Positions 1-7,391 of a stretch of DNA of 64,000 nucleotides are shown here, piece by piece. The notes below the pieces were generated by a model. That model was not told the origin of the DNA. It saw nothing but the letters and a program-made list of their open reading frames with translations, and did no database searches. The stretch spans positions 41,472-105,471 of the forward strand of contig JAKSCV010000020.1 in assembly GCA_022360445.1 (NCBI GenBank), written 5' to 3'. Each line of letters starts with the position of its first letter. The first letter of the stretch is position 1. The stretch comes from Gammaproteobacteria bacterium. GTDB lineage: Bacteria > Pseudomonadota > Gammaproteobacteria > UBA5861. Position numbers and translations under genes: made by a program.

Positions 1-19
1 GAATTGGCGTAGTCAGTAC

Positions 20-100
20 GCCTAACGCCCCATCAGTAAAGCCTGTTTTGCACAAAATGGGCTTGAGCGTAGGCTGCTCCCCTGTATGCGATTGTGATAT
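20..100. other. Candidate attC site (weak)
   Basis: An R''-like heptamer GCCTAAC at 20-26 followed by GCCCC resembles the starts of the clearer attC sites in this array. A degenerate R'-like end (GTGATAT at 94-100) sits in a context similar to the right end of the 4628-4677 site. It would close the cassette carrying ccdAB. The right end departs from GTTRRRY, so this is tentative. Confidence 0.4.
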
Positions 101-159
101 GACCAATGCTCATGCGCGATGTGCATCTCACGCTAACAAATATATGTATGGGAAAGATC

Positions 160-403
160 ATGCAACAACCCTTTAATTCCCAGACCCCTAAAAATCCAAA
201 TAATGTCAGTATAAACAGTAACTTACATTTTAAATAAGGCGCCAAAGATTAACTTATCAGCTACTCTTGAATTCGCCCTAATTGAACTCATTAACGAGAA
301 GCAACGCGTGCTATGGCGTGAAGAAAACCGAGATACCATCGCTTCATACAATCAGGTGGTAGAAGAACATGACACCTTCAGTGATGATCTGAGGTCCTTT
401 TAA
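160..403 (+). pseudogene. ccdA: CcdA-family antitoxin, frameshifted
   Basis: Antitoxin half of a type II ccdAB module; CcdA binds CcdB and represses the operon through an N-terminal ribbon-helix-helix. From ATG 160 the reading gives MQQPFNSQTPKNPNNVSINS, matching the CcdA DNA-binding start, then hits a stop near 235. The rest continues in the next frame: KINLSATLE, REENRDTIASYNQ and FSDDLRSF, which is the family's toxin-binding tail. Removing one T from the run at 228-231 restores a single open frame. The stop TAA (401-403) overlaps the toxin ATG (403), as in intact ccdAB pairs. The gene is on the plus strand, opposite to the other cassettes. Family assignment is firm; the cause of the frameshift (decay or sequencing error) is not known. 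Confidence 0.8.
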
Positions 404-716
404 TGGCCCAATTGATCACCTACAAAAACCCAAACAGCAGAACAAAAAAGCTCTACCCACTACTACTCGACATTCAATCCAACCTTCTCGATGAGCTGAG
501 AACCACTATCGTGATTCCCTTGAGTCTTTCTTCAATCTCTGGTTCATCAGCTACTAAGCTTTGCCTGCAAATTGATATTGAGGGGAAGCCTTACATTGTG
601 ATGATTCAGCAAAGTGCTGGAACCGATAAGTTCCACTTGGAAAAGAAACCTACGATGTATCAGCCTATCGCTCAGCAATCATCTCAGCCTTGGACTTCGT
701 AATTTCCGGCATATAA
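403..716 (+). pseudogene. ccdB: CcdB-family gyrase toxin, frameshifted near the C-terminus
   Basis: CcdB poisons DNA gyrase. The start is family-typical (ITYKNPNS, YPLLLDIQS, TTIVIPLSL, KPYIVMIQQSAG). From about 635-642 the annotated frame drifts into unrelated residues and ends at 702. The +1 frame supplies the expected tail, AIISALDFVISGI, with stop TAA at 714-716 inside the attC site. Adding one G near TTGGAAAAG (about 634-643) would join the halves. In characterised CcdB the last residues are needed for gyrase poisoning, so the product as read is probably non-toxic. It overlaps the antitoxin stop by one base (TAATG). Loss of function in both partners fits relaxed selection after antitoxin or toxin loss, but single-base errors are possible. 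Confidence 0.82.
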
Positions 717-771
717 CGCTGCCAATCAGCCTTCATATTTGCATTTGTCGGACTGCGTGCAGTTGTTAGCA
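711..771. other. attC recombination site
   Basis: ATATAAC at 711-717 followed by GCTGCC and GTTAGCA at 765-771 form the R''/R' ends of a 61-bp attC-like site between the ccdAB and LysE cassettes. The true ccdB stop codon lies within the R'' end. Confidence 0.65.
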
Positions 772-778
772 ATATTGC

Positions 779-1404
779 TCAAATTCGCATAAATGCGAGC
801 TTTACTCCGAATCCAATAAAAATGAATCCGGTAGTCGTTTTAAGAATTTTTTGAAACGTTTGACTCCTAGCAGATTCTATCAACTGAGAGAACAGAAGAA
901 CCGTTGCCGAAAACCACATCAAATTGATGAAAGAGCGAACAAATACCAGAAAAAATGCAGCACCTACGCATCGGATGTCAGGATAAACTGAGGAAAGGCA
1001 GAAAGAAAACATCGAGACTTTTGGGTTAAATGCATTGGTGAGAAAACCTTCAAGAAATGCATTTTGTAACGTTCGTTTTGACTGGGAGGGACATGCTCGA
1101 GAGACATTCACCTTCTCAAACCATATAGACCACAATGCCTTTACTCCAATCCAGCAAAGATACGCTGCACCTAATATTTTCACTATAAAAAATAGTCAGA
1201 AGACCGCGGCAGTATCAGAGAGAGGCCTAGAATGGATAAACTCCCGTACAAATAAAATGCAACAACAAATCCTGCGACATTAGCGTAGCCTGACGGCTTT
1301 CCGGAGATGGGCGCAGTTTTTGCGATGAGTCAACCATTTGGTCCTGGTGACATCACGAGCAACGATGCTACTACAACAAAACTAATTACTTAAGATAGGT
1401 CCAT
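779..1404 (-). pseudogene. LysE/RhtB-family amino acid exporter, multiply disrupted
   Basis: An intact relative would be a roughly 200-residue inner-membrane exporter. The longest open piece (start 1183) reads LGAAYLCWIGVKALW and NAFNPKVSMF, typical of the middle of LysE/RhtB proteins, followed by hydrophobic helices. Upstream, the minus strand still encodes the family start (SPGPNG, then LIAKT, then GYANVAGFV) but with an early TAA just after the ATG at 1404, a TGA directly after PNG, and a frameshift plus a TGA before the conserved LGAAYLCW block. At least three lesions make this a pseudogene. The stop of the open piece is 7 bases from the attC site on its left, as expected for a cassette gene. 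Confidence 0.75.
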
Positions 1405-1451
1405 AACACTTATCCGAGAATGGTTAGACTTGCGCACACCATAAGTTTGAT

Positions 1452-1847
1452 TTATCCACGCTCTGAATGTTTTGGCAAATCGTCATTAATCTCGAACCAA
1501 TTGGCTTTAGAGCCATAGTAAATGTGATAAATTGGTCTGGTTTTCAGATCACCATTTAGCGTACCAGCCCTAACTCTGACTACTCCTGGTAACTTGGTAG
1601 TCTTACTCAGAATAGGTGAACCACAATTTGAACAAAAAATACGCTCTTTCCCCGGAGAAGACTCAAATGATCTTAGATCAGATTCTCCATTTATGATTTT
1701 AAAAGCAACCTCTTCAACTGGAATATTGGTTACAAATGCAGTTCCTTGGGCCTTTCGACATTGTGAGCAATGACAAATTTGAATTGGCTCAAGTTCATCT
1801 TGAATTTCGAATTGTATTTTTCCGCAAAGACAACTTCCGCTATACAT
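1452..1847 (-). CDS. GFA family (Mss4-like fold) zinc protein
   Basis: A 131-residue protein of the GFA (glutathione-dependent formaldehyde-activating-like) family. Zinc-ligand cysteines are visible: GSCLCGKIQFEI (residues about 4-15), CHCSQCRKAQGTAF (26-39) and FCSNCGSP (71-78). The name comes from a Paracoccus protein that binds glutathione; most members have no proven reaction, so no substrate is claimed. It is a likely integron cassette. A GTTAGAC heptamer (1423-1429) lies just beyond its stop, but its partner R'' is not clear. A second, diverged GFA protein is encoded at 4696-5088. Confidence 0.85.
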   Translation of the reverse strand: MYSGSCLCGKIQFEIQDELEPIQICHCSQCRKAQGTAFVTNIPVEEVAFKIINGESDLRSFESSPGKERIFCSNCGSPILSKTTKLPGVVRVRAGTLNGDLKTRPIYHIYYGSKANWFEINDDLPKHSERG

Positions 1848-2006
1848 AATATTCTCTTTTTACTGATTCGCTCTAATGTCTTGCTCAGAGACAACCAACC
1901 CTTCCAGACACTTTACAAAAGCCACTAAGCTTAATTTCTACGAAAAACTTACAAAGAATCAAAAGGGTCAGCTGCCATCTGGATCAAGCTATTATACATT
2001 TATTAA

Positions 2007-2423
2007 TTATATTTGGATAAAATAATCACTCTCTGGATCTTTAGACAGATGTGATACTATCATATCCCAAGTTCCATCATTTGAAAGTTTAGCTATATGA
2101 TCTTGATGCAACTTTTCATTCTCCCATGTTTCTACCAAAGTGAACTTATTGGAAGCCGATGAGTTTCTAAAAATATTAACGCCAACACATCCTCTTACTT
2201 TTGGTAAATCCGCTTTAACACTCTCAAGTATCGTTGTAAATTCAGCCACTTTCTCCGGTTTAACCTCGAACCTTACAATAACATTTATATTCATTTTTTC
2301 TTTTACCTCTTTTTGGTTTTCACCAGACATACCTAGCGCTTTAAAACTAACCGAAGCAATGACACCTGCAACTAGTGCTTTTAGTACATTTCTTCTCGCT
2401 ATGGGATGCTGTTTAACATTCAT
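2007..2423 (-). CDS. Tat-exported antibiotic-biosynthesis-monooxygenase (ABM) domain protein
   Basis: A 138-residue protein in two parts. The first about 35 residues carry a twin-arginine signal (ARRNVLKALVAG) with a hydrophobic stretch ending at ALG. The remainder, from about residue 45, is a dimeric alpha/beta ABM-type domain: NVIVRFEVKPEKVAEF, then RGCVGVNIFRN, then FTLVETWENEKLHQDHI. ABM domains include cofactor-independent quinone monooxygenases, but most members are uncharacterised. Export by Tat suggests folding before secretion to the periplasm. Start ATG 2423 is preceded by GGAG at 7 bases. It lies just downstream of the AraC regulator on the same strand, which may control it. Confidence 0.75.
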   Translation of the reverse strand: MNVKQHPIARRNVLKALVAGVIASVSFKALGMSGENQKEVKEKMNINVIVRFEVKPEKVAEFTTILESVKADLPKVRGCVGVNIFRNSSASNKFTLVETWENEKLHQDHIAKLSNDGTWDMIVSHLSKDPESDYFIQI

Positions 2424-2512
2424 TGTGATTCTCCGTTTTTACAGAGATTAAGAGGTTAGAGGTAAATCTGTATTGCAACTACCCAAATAAATTCAAAAGT
2501 ATTGAATTTCAG

Positions 2513-3421
2513 TCACCACTTATTTTTTGAGAATTGAGTATCCTTTGGCGTAACTTTGTAAATTTTTTTATACGCTTGAATAAAATGAGAAACGTTCTCA
2601 TAGCCAACCTCCATTGAGACTTGTGTTACGTTTAAGCTCGTATTGCTCAACAACTCATGAGCTTTATTAAGCCTCTTTTTGATTAACCATTGTTTGGGCG
2701 TTGTGCCATAAATCCTTTTAAACTCTCGGTTAAATGTAGAGACACTTCTTCCCGTTAAAGTTGCGTAGTCAATTAATTTTAAATTTTCAAGACAATTATC
2801 TTCCATGAAATCTTTAATATTTCGTTTCTCAACCGGATTAATTAAGTTTGAAATAAGCACCTTAGATTTTTCATGAATTTCTAAAAGCAGCAAAAACTCT
2901 AGAATTTTAATCTCTAAAAGAGCCTTACTATTTGTAGATCCTTGATATATTTCACGCAAAGAGTGTATATATTTATTCACTCGGGTAGGTGTTTTTGTTT
3001 TTTTTGCCTTATTTTTAAACTTTATTTTGTTCAAGGTTATTGAACTAACAAGCGAGAACTTCTTTATCAAGAGATCATCAATAAAAAACAAAACCGCTTC
3101 AAATTTTTTGTTATTTATCACAAAGTCTGAAACAATATATAAATCCTTTGGAAGGATCACCATTTCATTTTCTTTTACAACTAAGTCAACCCCATCATAA
3201 TCTTTAATAGCCTGCTCTCCTTTCACAATTAGCAAAATTGCAACAGAGGAAAGATACATTTTTTTATTTACTAAACTTTGAGGTAGAGATTTATAGATTA
3301 TTGAAGAGGCACTATTTTTCAGTAAAACCTCAATATTAGGGGATCTGTATAATGAACTGGGCAATACTTCTAACACCATGGATGATAATTCTTTCTTCTT
3401 TTTGTATAATTTTATGCTCAC
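2513..3421 (-). CDS. AraC-family transcriptional regulator
   Basis: A 302-residue regulator. Residues about 20-130 form an AraC-type sensor half (LIVKGEQAIKDYDG, NEMVILPKDLYIV). The C-terminal 100 residues carry two helix-turn-helix motifs: LIDYATLTGRSVSTFNREFK and VTQVSMEVGYENVSHFIQAY, followed by the family signature YKKIYKVTPK. Effector unknown. Base composition is strikingly AT-rich compared with neighbours, suggesting separate acquisition. The start used is GTG 3421; an ATG at 3379 (MVLEVLPSS) is a reasonable alternative. Transcribed toward the ABM protein gene (gap about 90 bases), so the two may be a regulator-target pair, as inference. Confidence 0.85.
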   Translation of the reverse strand: MSIKLYKKKKELSSMVLEVLPSSLYRSPNIEVLLKNSASSIIYKSLPQSLVNKKMYLSSVAILLIVKGEQAIKDYDGVDLVVKENEMVILPKDLYIVSDFVINNKKFEAVLFFIDDLLIKKFSLVSSITLNKIKFKNKAKKTKTPTRVNKYIHSLREIYQGSTNSKALLEIKILEFLLLLEIHEKSKVLISNLINPVEKRNIKDFMEDNCLENLKLIDYATLTGRSVSTFNREFKRIYGTTPKQWLIKKRLNKAHELLSNTSLNVTQVSMEVGYENVSHFIQAYKKIYKVTPKDTQFSKNKW

Positions 3422-3501
3422 CTGAACTTATATCAGGGCTTGTCTTTGAACCTGAATCGTACAAAAAAATTACTGTAGAAAACATCAGGCTCTGCTAATT
3501 A

Positions 3502-4080
3502 TTATGTATGATTTTTTAAATTTTTAATATCTCTATATCTAAAACACGAAACAACATGGTCATTTACCATTCCAACAGCTTGCATAAAAGCGTAGCAAGT
3601 GGTTGGACCAACAAATTTAAACCCTTTTTTCTTAAGATCTTTGCTCATTTTTTCCGATTCTGGAGAAGTCGATGGTACTTCGCGCATAACTTCCCATTTA
3701 TTGTGGATCGGCTTTCCGCCAACAAATGACCATATGTACTTACTAAAGCTACCATATTCTTTCTGTATTTCGAGAAACTGCTTAGCGTTTTCTATAGTGG
3801 CATTTATTTTTAGTTTGTTTCTAACTATGCCTGTATCATTCAAAAGAGATTCGATTCTTATGGGAGAATATTTCGCTATTTTTTTAGCTTCAAAATTATC
3901 AAACGCTTTCAAGTAACCTTCTCTCTTTTGGAGTATCGTCGCCCAACTCAGACCAGACTGAGCACTTTCCAAAATTAACATCTCGAAAAGCAATCTATCG
4001 TCATATACAGGCACACCCCATTCTTCATCATGGTGCTTAGTTTCTAATGGGCTTGAATTCGCCCATTCACATCTTCTCAT
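3502..4080 (-). CDS. tag: DNA-3-methyladenine glycosylase I
   Basis: Base-excision repair enzyme that removes 3-methyladenine from alkylated DNA. The N-terminus RRCEWANSS with downstream HHDEEWGVPVYDDR and the central SGLSWATILQKREGY block are hallmarks of Tag; C-terminal HVVSCFRYR supplies zinc-ligand positions. Start ATG 4080 is chosen because GGGAG lies 6 bases upstream; the open frame extends 5 codons further (to 4095) without a better site. At about 192 residues it has the usual length and looks intact. It sits between an attC site on its start side (4100-4177) and a poor attC-like stretch just past its stop (3421-3505). Confidence 0.9.
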   Translation of the reverse strand: MRRCEWANSSPLETKHHDEEWGVPVYDDRLLFEMLILESAQSGLSWATILQKREGYLKAFDNFEAKKIAKYSPIRIESLLNDTGIVRNKLKINATIENAKQFLEIQKEYGSFSKYIWSFVGGKPIHNKWEVMREVPSTSPESEKMSKDLKKKGFKFVGPTTCYAFMQAVGMVNDHVVSCFRYRDIKNLKNHT

Positions 4081-4099
4081 ACACTTCTCCCTCAATCAT

Positions 4100-4177
4100 A
4101 AATAACGCCCGGCACAGCAGGCCATTTGTAGCAACGCAGGAGCGGAAAATGGATCCGATTACTGCTGCTTGTTATGT
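4100..4177. other. attC recombination site
   Basis: AAATAAC (4100-4106) followed by GCCCGGCACAGCAGG, and CTGCTGCTT followed by GTTATGT (4171-4177), make a partly palindromic attC of 78 bp between the tag and VOC cassettes. The internal CAGCAG/CTGCTG complement supports folding. Confidence 0.8.
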
Positions 4178-4195
4178 GTTGATCTTACCTTCATT

Positions 4196-4603
4196 CTATA
4201 TCGACAAGTTGAGTTGCCAAGACACGCCATACTTATCCTGTAGCCACACAAATTTTTGGCTAAATCCATAGCTATCTAAAGGCATTAGCTCAGAGCCACC
4301 TTGTGCTAGCACCCGAAACGCTTCTTCAATTTCGCTCGTCGATTCACACTCAACAGACATTGACATGGAGGGCGTAAAGTTAAACTGGTGATCAAGGTGG
4401 CTGTCAAGCGCCAAAAATTCAGTGCCGTTTATTGTAAATCTAGCGATCTTTGCAGAGCCTTCTGGCTCCTGCTCGCCGGGACCATAACGCTGAATATTGA
4501 TAATTTCTGAATTAGGGAACAGCGACGTATAGAACTTGATTGCTTCCTCCGCCTTTCCTGCTTGTTCCCCTACGAACATTAGTGAGGTCTTAATGGACTT
4601 CAT
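4196..4603 (-). CDS. VOC family (PhnB/UbiG-like glyoxalase fold) protein
   Basis: A 135-residue protein of the vicinal-oxygen-chelate superfamily, PhnB-like branch. Typical blocks are LMFVGEQAGKAEEAIKFYTS near the N-terminus, FPNSEI, the central TINGTEFLALDS, and the C-terminal DKYGVSWQLN. Enzymatic members use a divalent metal, but this branch lacks a general proven reaction and the older name 3-demethylubiquinone methyltransferase is misleading. Length is normal and no lesions are seen. An integron cassette flanked by attC sites at 4100-4177 and 4628-4677. Confidence 0.85.
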   Translation of the reverse strand: MKSIKTSLMFVGEQAGKAEEAIKFYTSLFPNSEIINIQRYGPGEQEPEGSAKIARFTINGTEFLALDSHLDHQFNFTPSMSMSVECESTSEIEEAFRVLAQGGSELMPLDSYGFSQKFVWLQDKYGVSWQLNLSI

Positions 4604-4627
4604 CTATCCCTCCTTTCTAGTTGGTAC

Positions 4628-4677
4628 ACATAACGCTTCAATAATCGGCAGTGATCGGCTGCATGCGGTTGTTATAT
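4628..4677. other. attC recombination site
   Basis: ACATAAC (4628-4634) and GTTATAT (4671-4677) bound a short, 50-bp attC-like site between the VOC and second GFA cassettes. Internal AATCGGCAG/GATCGGCTGCATG can pair in part. Confidence 0.7.
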
Positions 4678-4695
4678 TCACGTTCGCCCATGACT

Positions 4696-5088
4696 CTACG
4701 AAGGATGCCCCTTAAACTGTTTTGCGGAATCGCCGATTTTCAGCCAGCCAGGTTTTTCAGAAACGAATTCATGGAAACTGTTTTCTACTTCAATAGAGTC
4801 ATCGATACAGTTCGCGGCTATTGGGAAGGACTCTTCGCAAGAAAGGATTTCTCCTAAAGCCGAACCACAAACGGAGCAAAAACAACGATCATATTTGTAT
4901 GGAGGTACTGCCTTGTAGGTAGAAATGGCATCTCGCCCCTGAATAATTTCAAGCGCGCTGGACTTCACAAATGCTATGGCGCTTGCGCCAACTTTTCTAC
5001 AACGGGTGCAATGACATGTGCCCAGCATAGTAGGGGGCTCGCTCAGTTCGAATTGGACTGTGCCACAACAACAGCTCCCTTTGATCAT
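4696..5088 (-). CDS. GFA family (Mss4-like fold) zinc protein, second copy
   Basis: A 130-residue GFA-family protein with the cysteine clusters GSCCCGTVQFEL (residues about 4-15), CHCTRCRKVGASA (25-37) and CFCSVCGSALGE (68-79). It shares the architecture of the 1452-1847 product but little sequence outside the zinc-ligand motifs, so the two entered the array independently rather than by recent duplication (inference). No substrate can be assigned. Flanked by attC sites at 4628-4677 and 5110-5180. Confidence 0.85.
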   Translation of the reverse strand: MIKGSCCCGTVQFELSEPPTMLGTCHCTRCRKVGASAIAFVKSSALEIIQGRDAISTYKAVPPYKYDRCFCSVCGSALGEILSCEESFPIAANCIDDSIEVENSFHEFVSEKPGWLKIGDSAKQFKGHPS

Positions 5089-5109
5089 CTTCGTATCTCC
5101 TGTGAGTGG

Positions 5110-5180
5110 GGATAACGCTCAGCTCAACAGTAAAATGCGAGCACCGCGAGTATTTTTTCCGGTGCAGCTACTTGTTATGC
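5110..5180. other. attC recombination site
   Basis: GGATAAC (5110-5116) with GCTCAGCTC, and GTTATGC (5174-5180), bound a 71-bp attC-like site. Inner segments GCGAGCACCG and CGGTGCAGC are partly complementary. The stop codon of the TIR pseudogene is 4 bases to its right. Confidence 0.75.
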
Positions 5181-5184
5181 GCAT

Positions 5185-5739
5185 TAGCTTTTACGATTCA
5201 TCAGCGATTCTAGGAACTTTGCATGCGCAACATAGTCTTCATACTGTCTAAAGGCCGCCCATCTGCTCCACAAGACTTTGTCGTTTCCCACAAGGCGTCT
5301 CTATCATCCAAAGAACCAAGGTGTTCTTCTATTAAGTGGCCTTCTATCAAAAGAGCTATAACAATTGGAAACTAAAAAGCTTCCTTCCATAAAGCTCATA
5401 ACCGCCTTTTTTGACATTTTTCCCGTATAAATTGGTTTTCCTATTGATTCTTTTCTACCCACTTTATGTATTGCCGAAAGGATTTGAGTTCTTACCTTAC
5501 TCAGCCCTTCACGTGTGCTTGCCGCAAGCTTTCCAGCGAGGAGAGGCAAATAGCCTTTAATTTCTTCGAAACTGATATTATGCCAAACAGGAAGAATAAT
5601 CTTGTCTCCACCTATCTCCCGCGCATAAAGTCCGTCAATCTCAGATTTTGGCCAGTCTTTAGAGAAAAAAATTATGGCTTAAAATCACGGTCCCAAATTG
5701 GGATTGTGCTAATCCTTCATCAATCTTTTCTCTTAACAT
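5185..5739 (-). pseudogene. TIR-domain protein, decayed and 5'-truncated
   Basis: Remnant of a TIR-domain gene; TIR domains in bacteria are often NAD+-consuming effectors. From ATG 5739 it reads MLREKIDEGLAQSQFGTVIL, then SHNF, then breaks in a run of seven T (complement of 5665-5671). With one T fewer it continues as SKDWPKSEIDGLYARE (the TIR WP..E.DGL block with the conserved acidic residue) and KIILPVWHNISFEEI. Further frame changes near 5340 and 5290 are needed to pass through EGHLIEEHLGSLDD into WAAFRQYEDYVAHAKFLESL and a TAA at 5185-5187, right beside the attC. The N-terminal half of the domain is absent: the open frame begins 13 bases from the attC remnant at 5752. At least three frameshifts, so certainly non-functional as read. 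Confidence 0.7.
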
Positions 5740-5751
5740 GTTGATTTTCTT

Positions 5752-5758
5752 GTTATGC
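5752..5758. other. attC remnant
   Basis: A single GTTATGC heptamer, identical to the R' of the 5110-5180 site, lies in the 38 bases between the SDR stop and the TIR start. No partner R'' is present nearby, so the site appears deleted together with the 5' part of the TIR gene (inference). Confidence 0.45.
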
Positions 5759-5777
5759 TCATTGCTTTGAATTGCAT

Positions 5778-6527
5778 TCATTGTGCAGTGTACCCACCAT
5801 CTATGGAATGGACGCTGCCGGTTATGAACGCCGCGCGATCACTTAATAGATACGCGACCAGGTCGCCAACTTCTTCCCGGGTCGCGAGACGTTTCATTGG
5901 ATGCACACTCGCCATCCAGTCCGTCACCTCTTTACTGGACTCCATTATCCGTGGGGTTGCGACGTAACCCGGAGCAATGGCACATACGCGGATATTCGAT
6001 TCCGCCAACTCCAAAGCGGCTGACCGAGTCAATCCAATGATTCCGTGTTTTGCGGCAGTGTATGCGGCCATGCCTGGCAAGCCTACTAAGCCATTGGCAG
6101 AAGACAAATTAACGATAGCGCCAGAACCGTTGACAAGCATTGCAGGTATCTCATACTTCATGGAATGAAAAGTGCCGGTCAGGTCAGTGTCGATCACATC
6201 GCGCCACACCTCTTCTTTTACACCCTGGACTGGAACTCCAGCGGAACCCGTTATACCCGCATTATTCACAGCTAAATCCAGCTTACCGAATCGCTCAATG
6301 GTACGCTTCACCGCAGACTCCATCGCTATCGGATCACGCACATCCGCCTCAAGAGCAAGAGTTCGCACACCCTTCGGATCAACTCTCTTAGAAACCGACT
6401 GCACTGGTGCAAGGCGACGACTAGTCAGAACCATCGAAGCGCCACCAGCATATAAACGCTCTACTATAGCCTCTCCATTTCCGGCACCTGCACCTGTTAC
6501 AAAGACAACTTTATCTTTAAACTCCAT
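5778..6527 (-). CDS. Classical SDR family oxidoreductase
   Basis: A 249-residue NAD(P)-dependent short-chain dehydrogenase/reductase. Visible motifs are VFVTGAGAGNGEA (cofactor glycine motif, residues about 8-20), NNAG (about 89-92), the catalytic Ser in VNLSSANG, YTAAK (Tyr-x-x-x-Lys), and the C-terminal FITGSVHSIDGGY. Complete by length and motifs, so probably active, but the substrate cannot be read from sequence. Start ATG 6527 is preceded by GAAGGAG. It is a cassette gene in the integron array; an 8-bp inverted repeat about 50 bases upstream may be an operator. Confidence 0.88.
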   Translation of the reverse strand: MEFKDKVVFVTGAGAGNGEAIVERLYAGGASMVLTSRRLAPVQSVSKRVDPKGVRTLALEADVRDPIAMESAVKRTIERFGKLDLAVNNAGITGSAGVPVQGVKEEVWRDVIDTDLTGTFHSMKYEIPAMLVNGSGAIVNLSSANGLVGLPGMAAYTAAKHGIIGLTRSAALELAESNIRVCAIAPGYVATPRIMESSKEVTDWMASVHPMKRLATREEVGDLVAYLLSDRAAFITGSVHSIDGGYTAQ

Positions 6528-6574
6528 AGTTACTCCTTCGAGCTTGAATGGGTATGTAAAGTATAAAGCCCGGA

Positions 6575-6596
6575 TACTGACAACCTTATGTCAGTA
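6575..6596. promoter_or_regulatory. Inverted repeat upstream of the SDR cassette gene
   Basis: TACTGACA and TGTCAGTA (8-bp perfect arms, 6-base spacer) lie between attC 6615-6694 and the SDR start. The size suits a dimeric repressor site, or a small hairpin in the 5' leader. No regulator is encoded in the cassette. Confidence 0.4.
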
Positions 6597-6614
6597 GAAG
6601 ATGGACAGACCTAC

Positions 6615-6694
6615 GCATAACGCCGTGCATGAGGGGTGTTTTTGGAGCGAAGCGCGTAGCGGAAAAAACGTCCCGCTCCTTGCACTTGTTATGT
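6615..6694. other. attC recombination site
   Basis: GCATAAC (6615-6621) followed by GCCGTGCATGAGGGG, and TTGCACTTG followed by GTTATGT (6688-6694), make an 80-bp attC. GGAGCGAAGCG and the CCGCTCC segment are partly complementary. It contains the stop codon of the YbjQ-like gene. Confidence 0.82.
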
Positions 6695-7266
6695 TTCAAC
6701 TCGCACTGCCGTGCCGCTGGCCACCACGAACAGCATAGACTCCCCGCCGCCAGAAAATTCACTGTAATCAAGATCAATTCCGACGACGGCGTTCGCGCCT
6801 ACTGAAAATGCCTCCTTGCGGAACTCTTCAAGCACTTTCTTGCGAGTGTCTCGGAGCACGGTTTGTGTTGATTTGCTTCTGCCTCCGAAGACATCACAGA
6901 CGCCCGCAAAGAAATCACGGAACAGATTCATTCCAAGAGCACACTCGACGGTGATGACTTCGATCCTCTCCACGATGTTCAGGTTGGAGTCAGATTCGGT
7001 GGTGAGGATGATTGCTTTCAGAGTTCGTTCATCGGTTTTTCGAACTTCGCGTGCACGCTCTATCCGCTGTTGGAGTTGCCGCTTTTCATCCGCTTCCCCC
7101 GTTGCAACCGCCGCGCATGGTACGCAGAGCTCAGCGGCATTCAATTCACCTTTGGCAAAGTTCTCCCTGCATCTCTGACACGGTGGCTCGTTTGCATTTT
7201 TGCACTGTTTGCAGATGCCGTGCTTCAGTTCGAGCAGGCCAAAACTCCCTCACATTGCTTGGCCAC
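6689..7266 (-). pseudogene. YbjQ/heavy-metal-binding-domain protein with N-terminal zinc ribbon, probable frameshift
   Basis: The C-terminal 100 residues match the YbjQ (UPF0145) fold: [26 protein letters not shown], and the [15 protein letters not shown] signature. Upstream the same frame encodes [11 protein letters not shown] and CQRCREN, a zinc ribbon, but has no ATG; the longest open frame uses TTG 7144. A better start is GTG 7266, with AGGGGAG 7 bases upstream and only about 20 bases from the attC, giving VAKQC and then leaving frame. A one-base change in the GAGGGAG run at 7245-7252 would join both pieces into one reading of about 190 residues. Function of the family is unknown. The rest is intact, so a sequencing error or recent mutation are both possible. 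Confidence 0.6.
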
Positions 7267-7283
7267 GATTCAACTCCCCTGAA

Positions 7284-7388
7284 ACACAACGCTGTGTTAA
7301 GGGGCGGCCAGTGCGTAGCGGCGTTTGCGCAACAAGGCGCGGAGTCCTGGGCGCGAACATAGCGAGTGACTTGAACACTTAATTAGGC
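7284..7388. other. attC-like recombination site
   Basis: ACACAAC (7284-7290) and ATTAGGC (7382-7388) bound a 105-bp region with internal complementarity (GGCGGCCAGTGCGTAGCGGCG). The ends deviate from consensus, but the position, 3 bases beyond the stop of the 7392 gene, is what an attC requires. Confidence 0.6.
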
Positions 7389-7391
7389 GAT

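Noticed and set aside
33..245. A 70-codon minus-strand open frame
   Set aside because: It is antisense to the ccdA remnant and has no supporting features.
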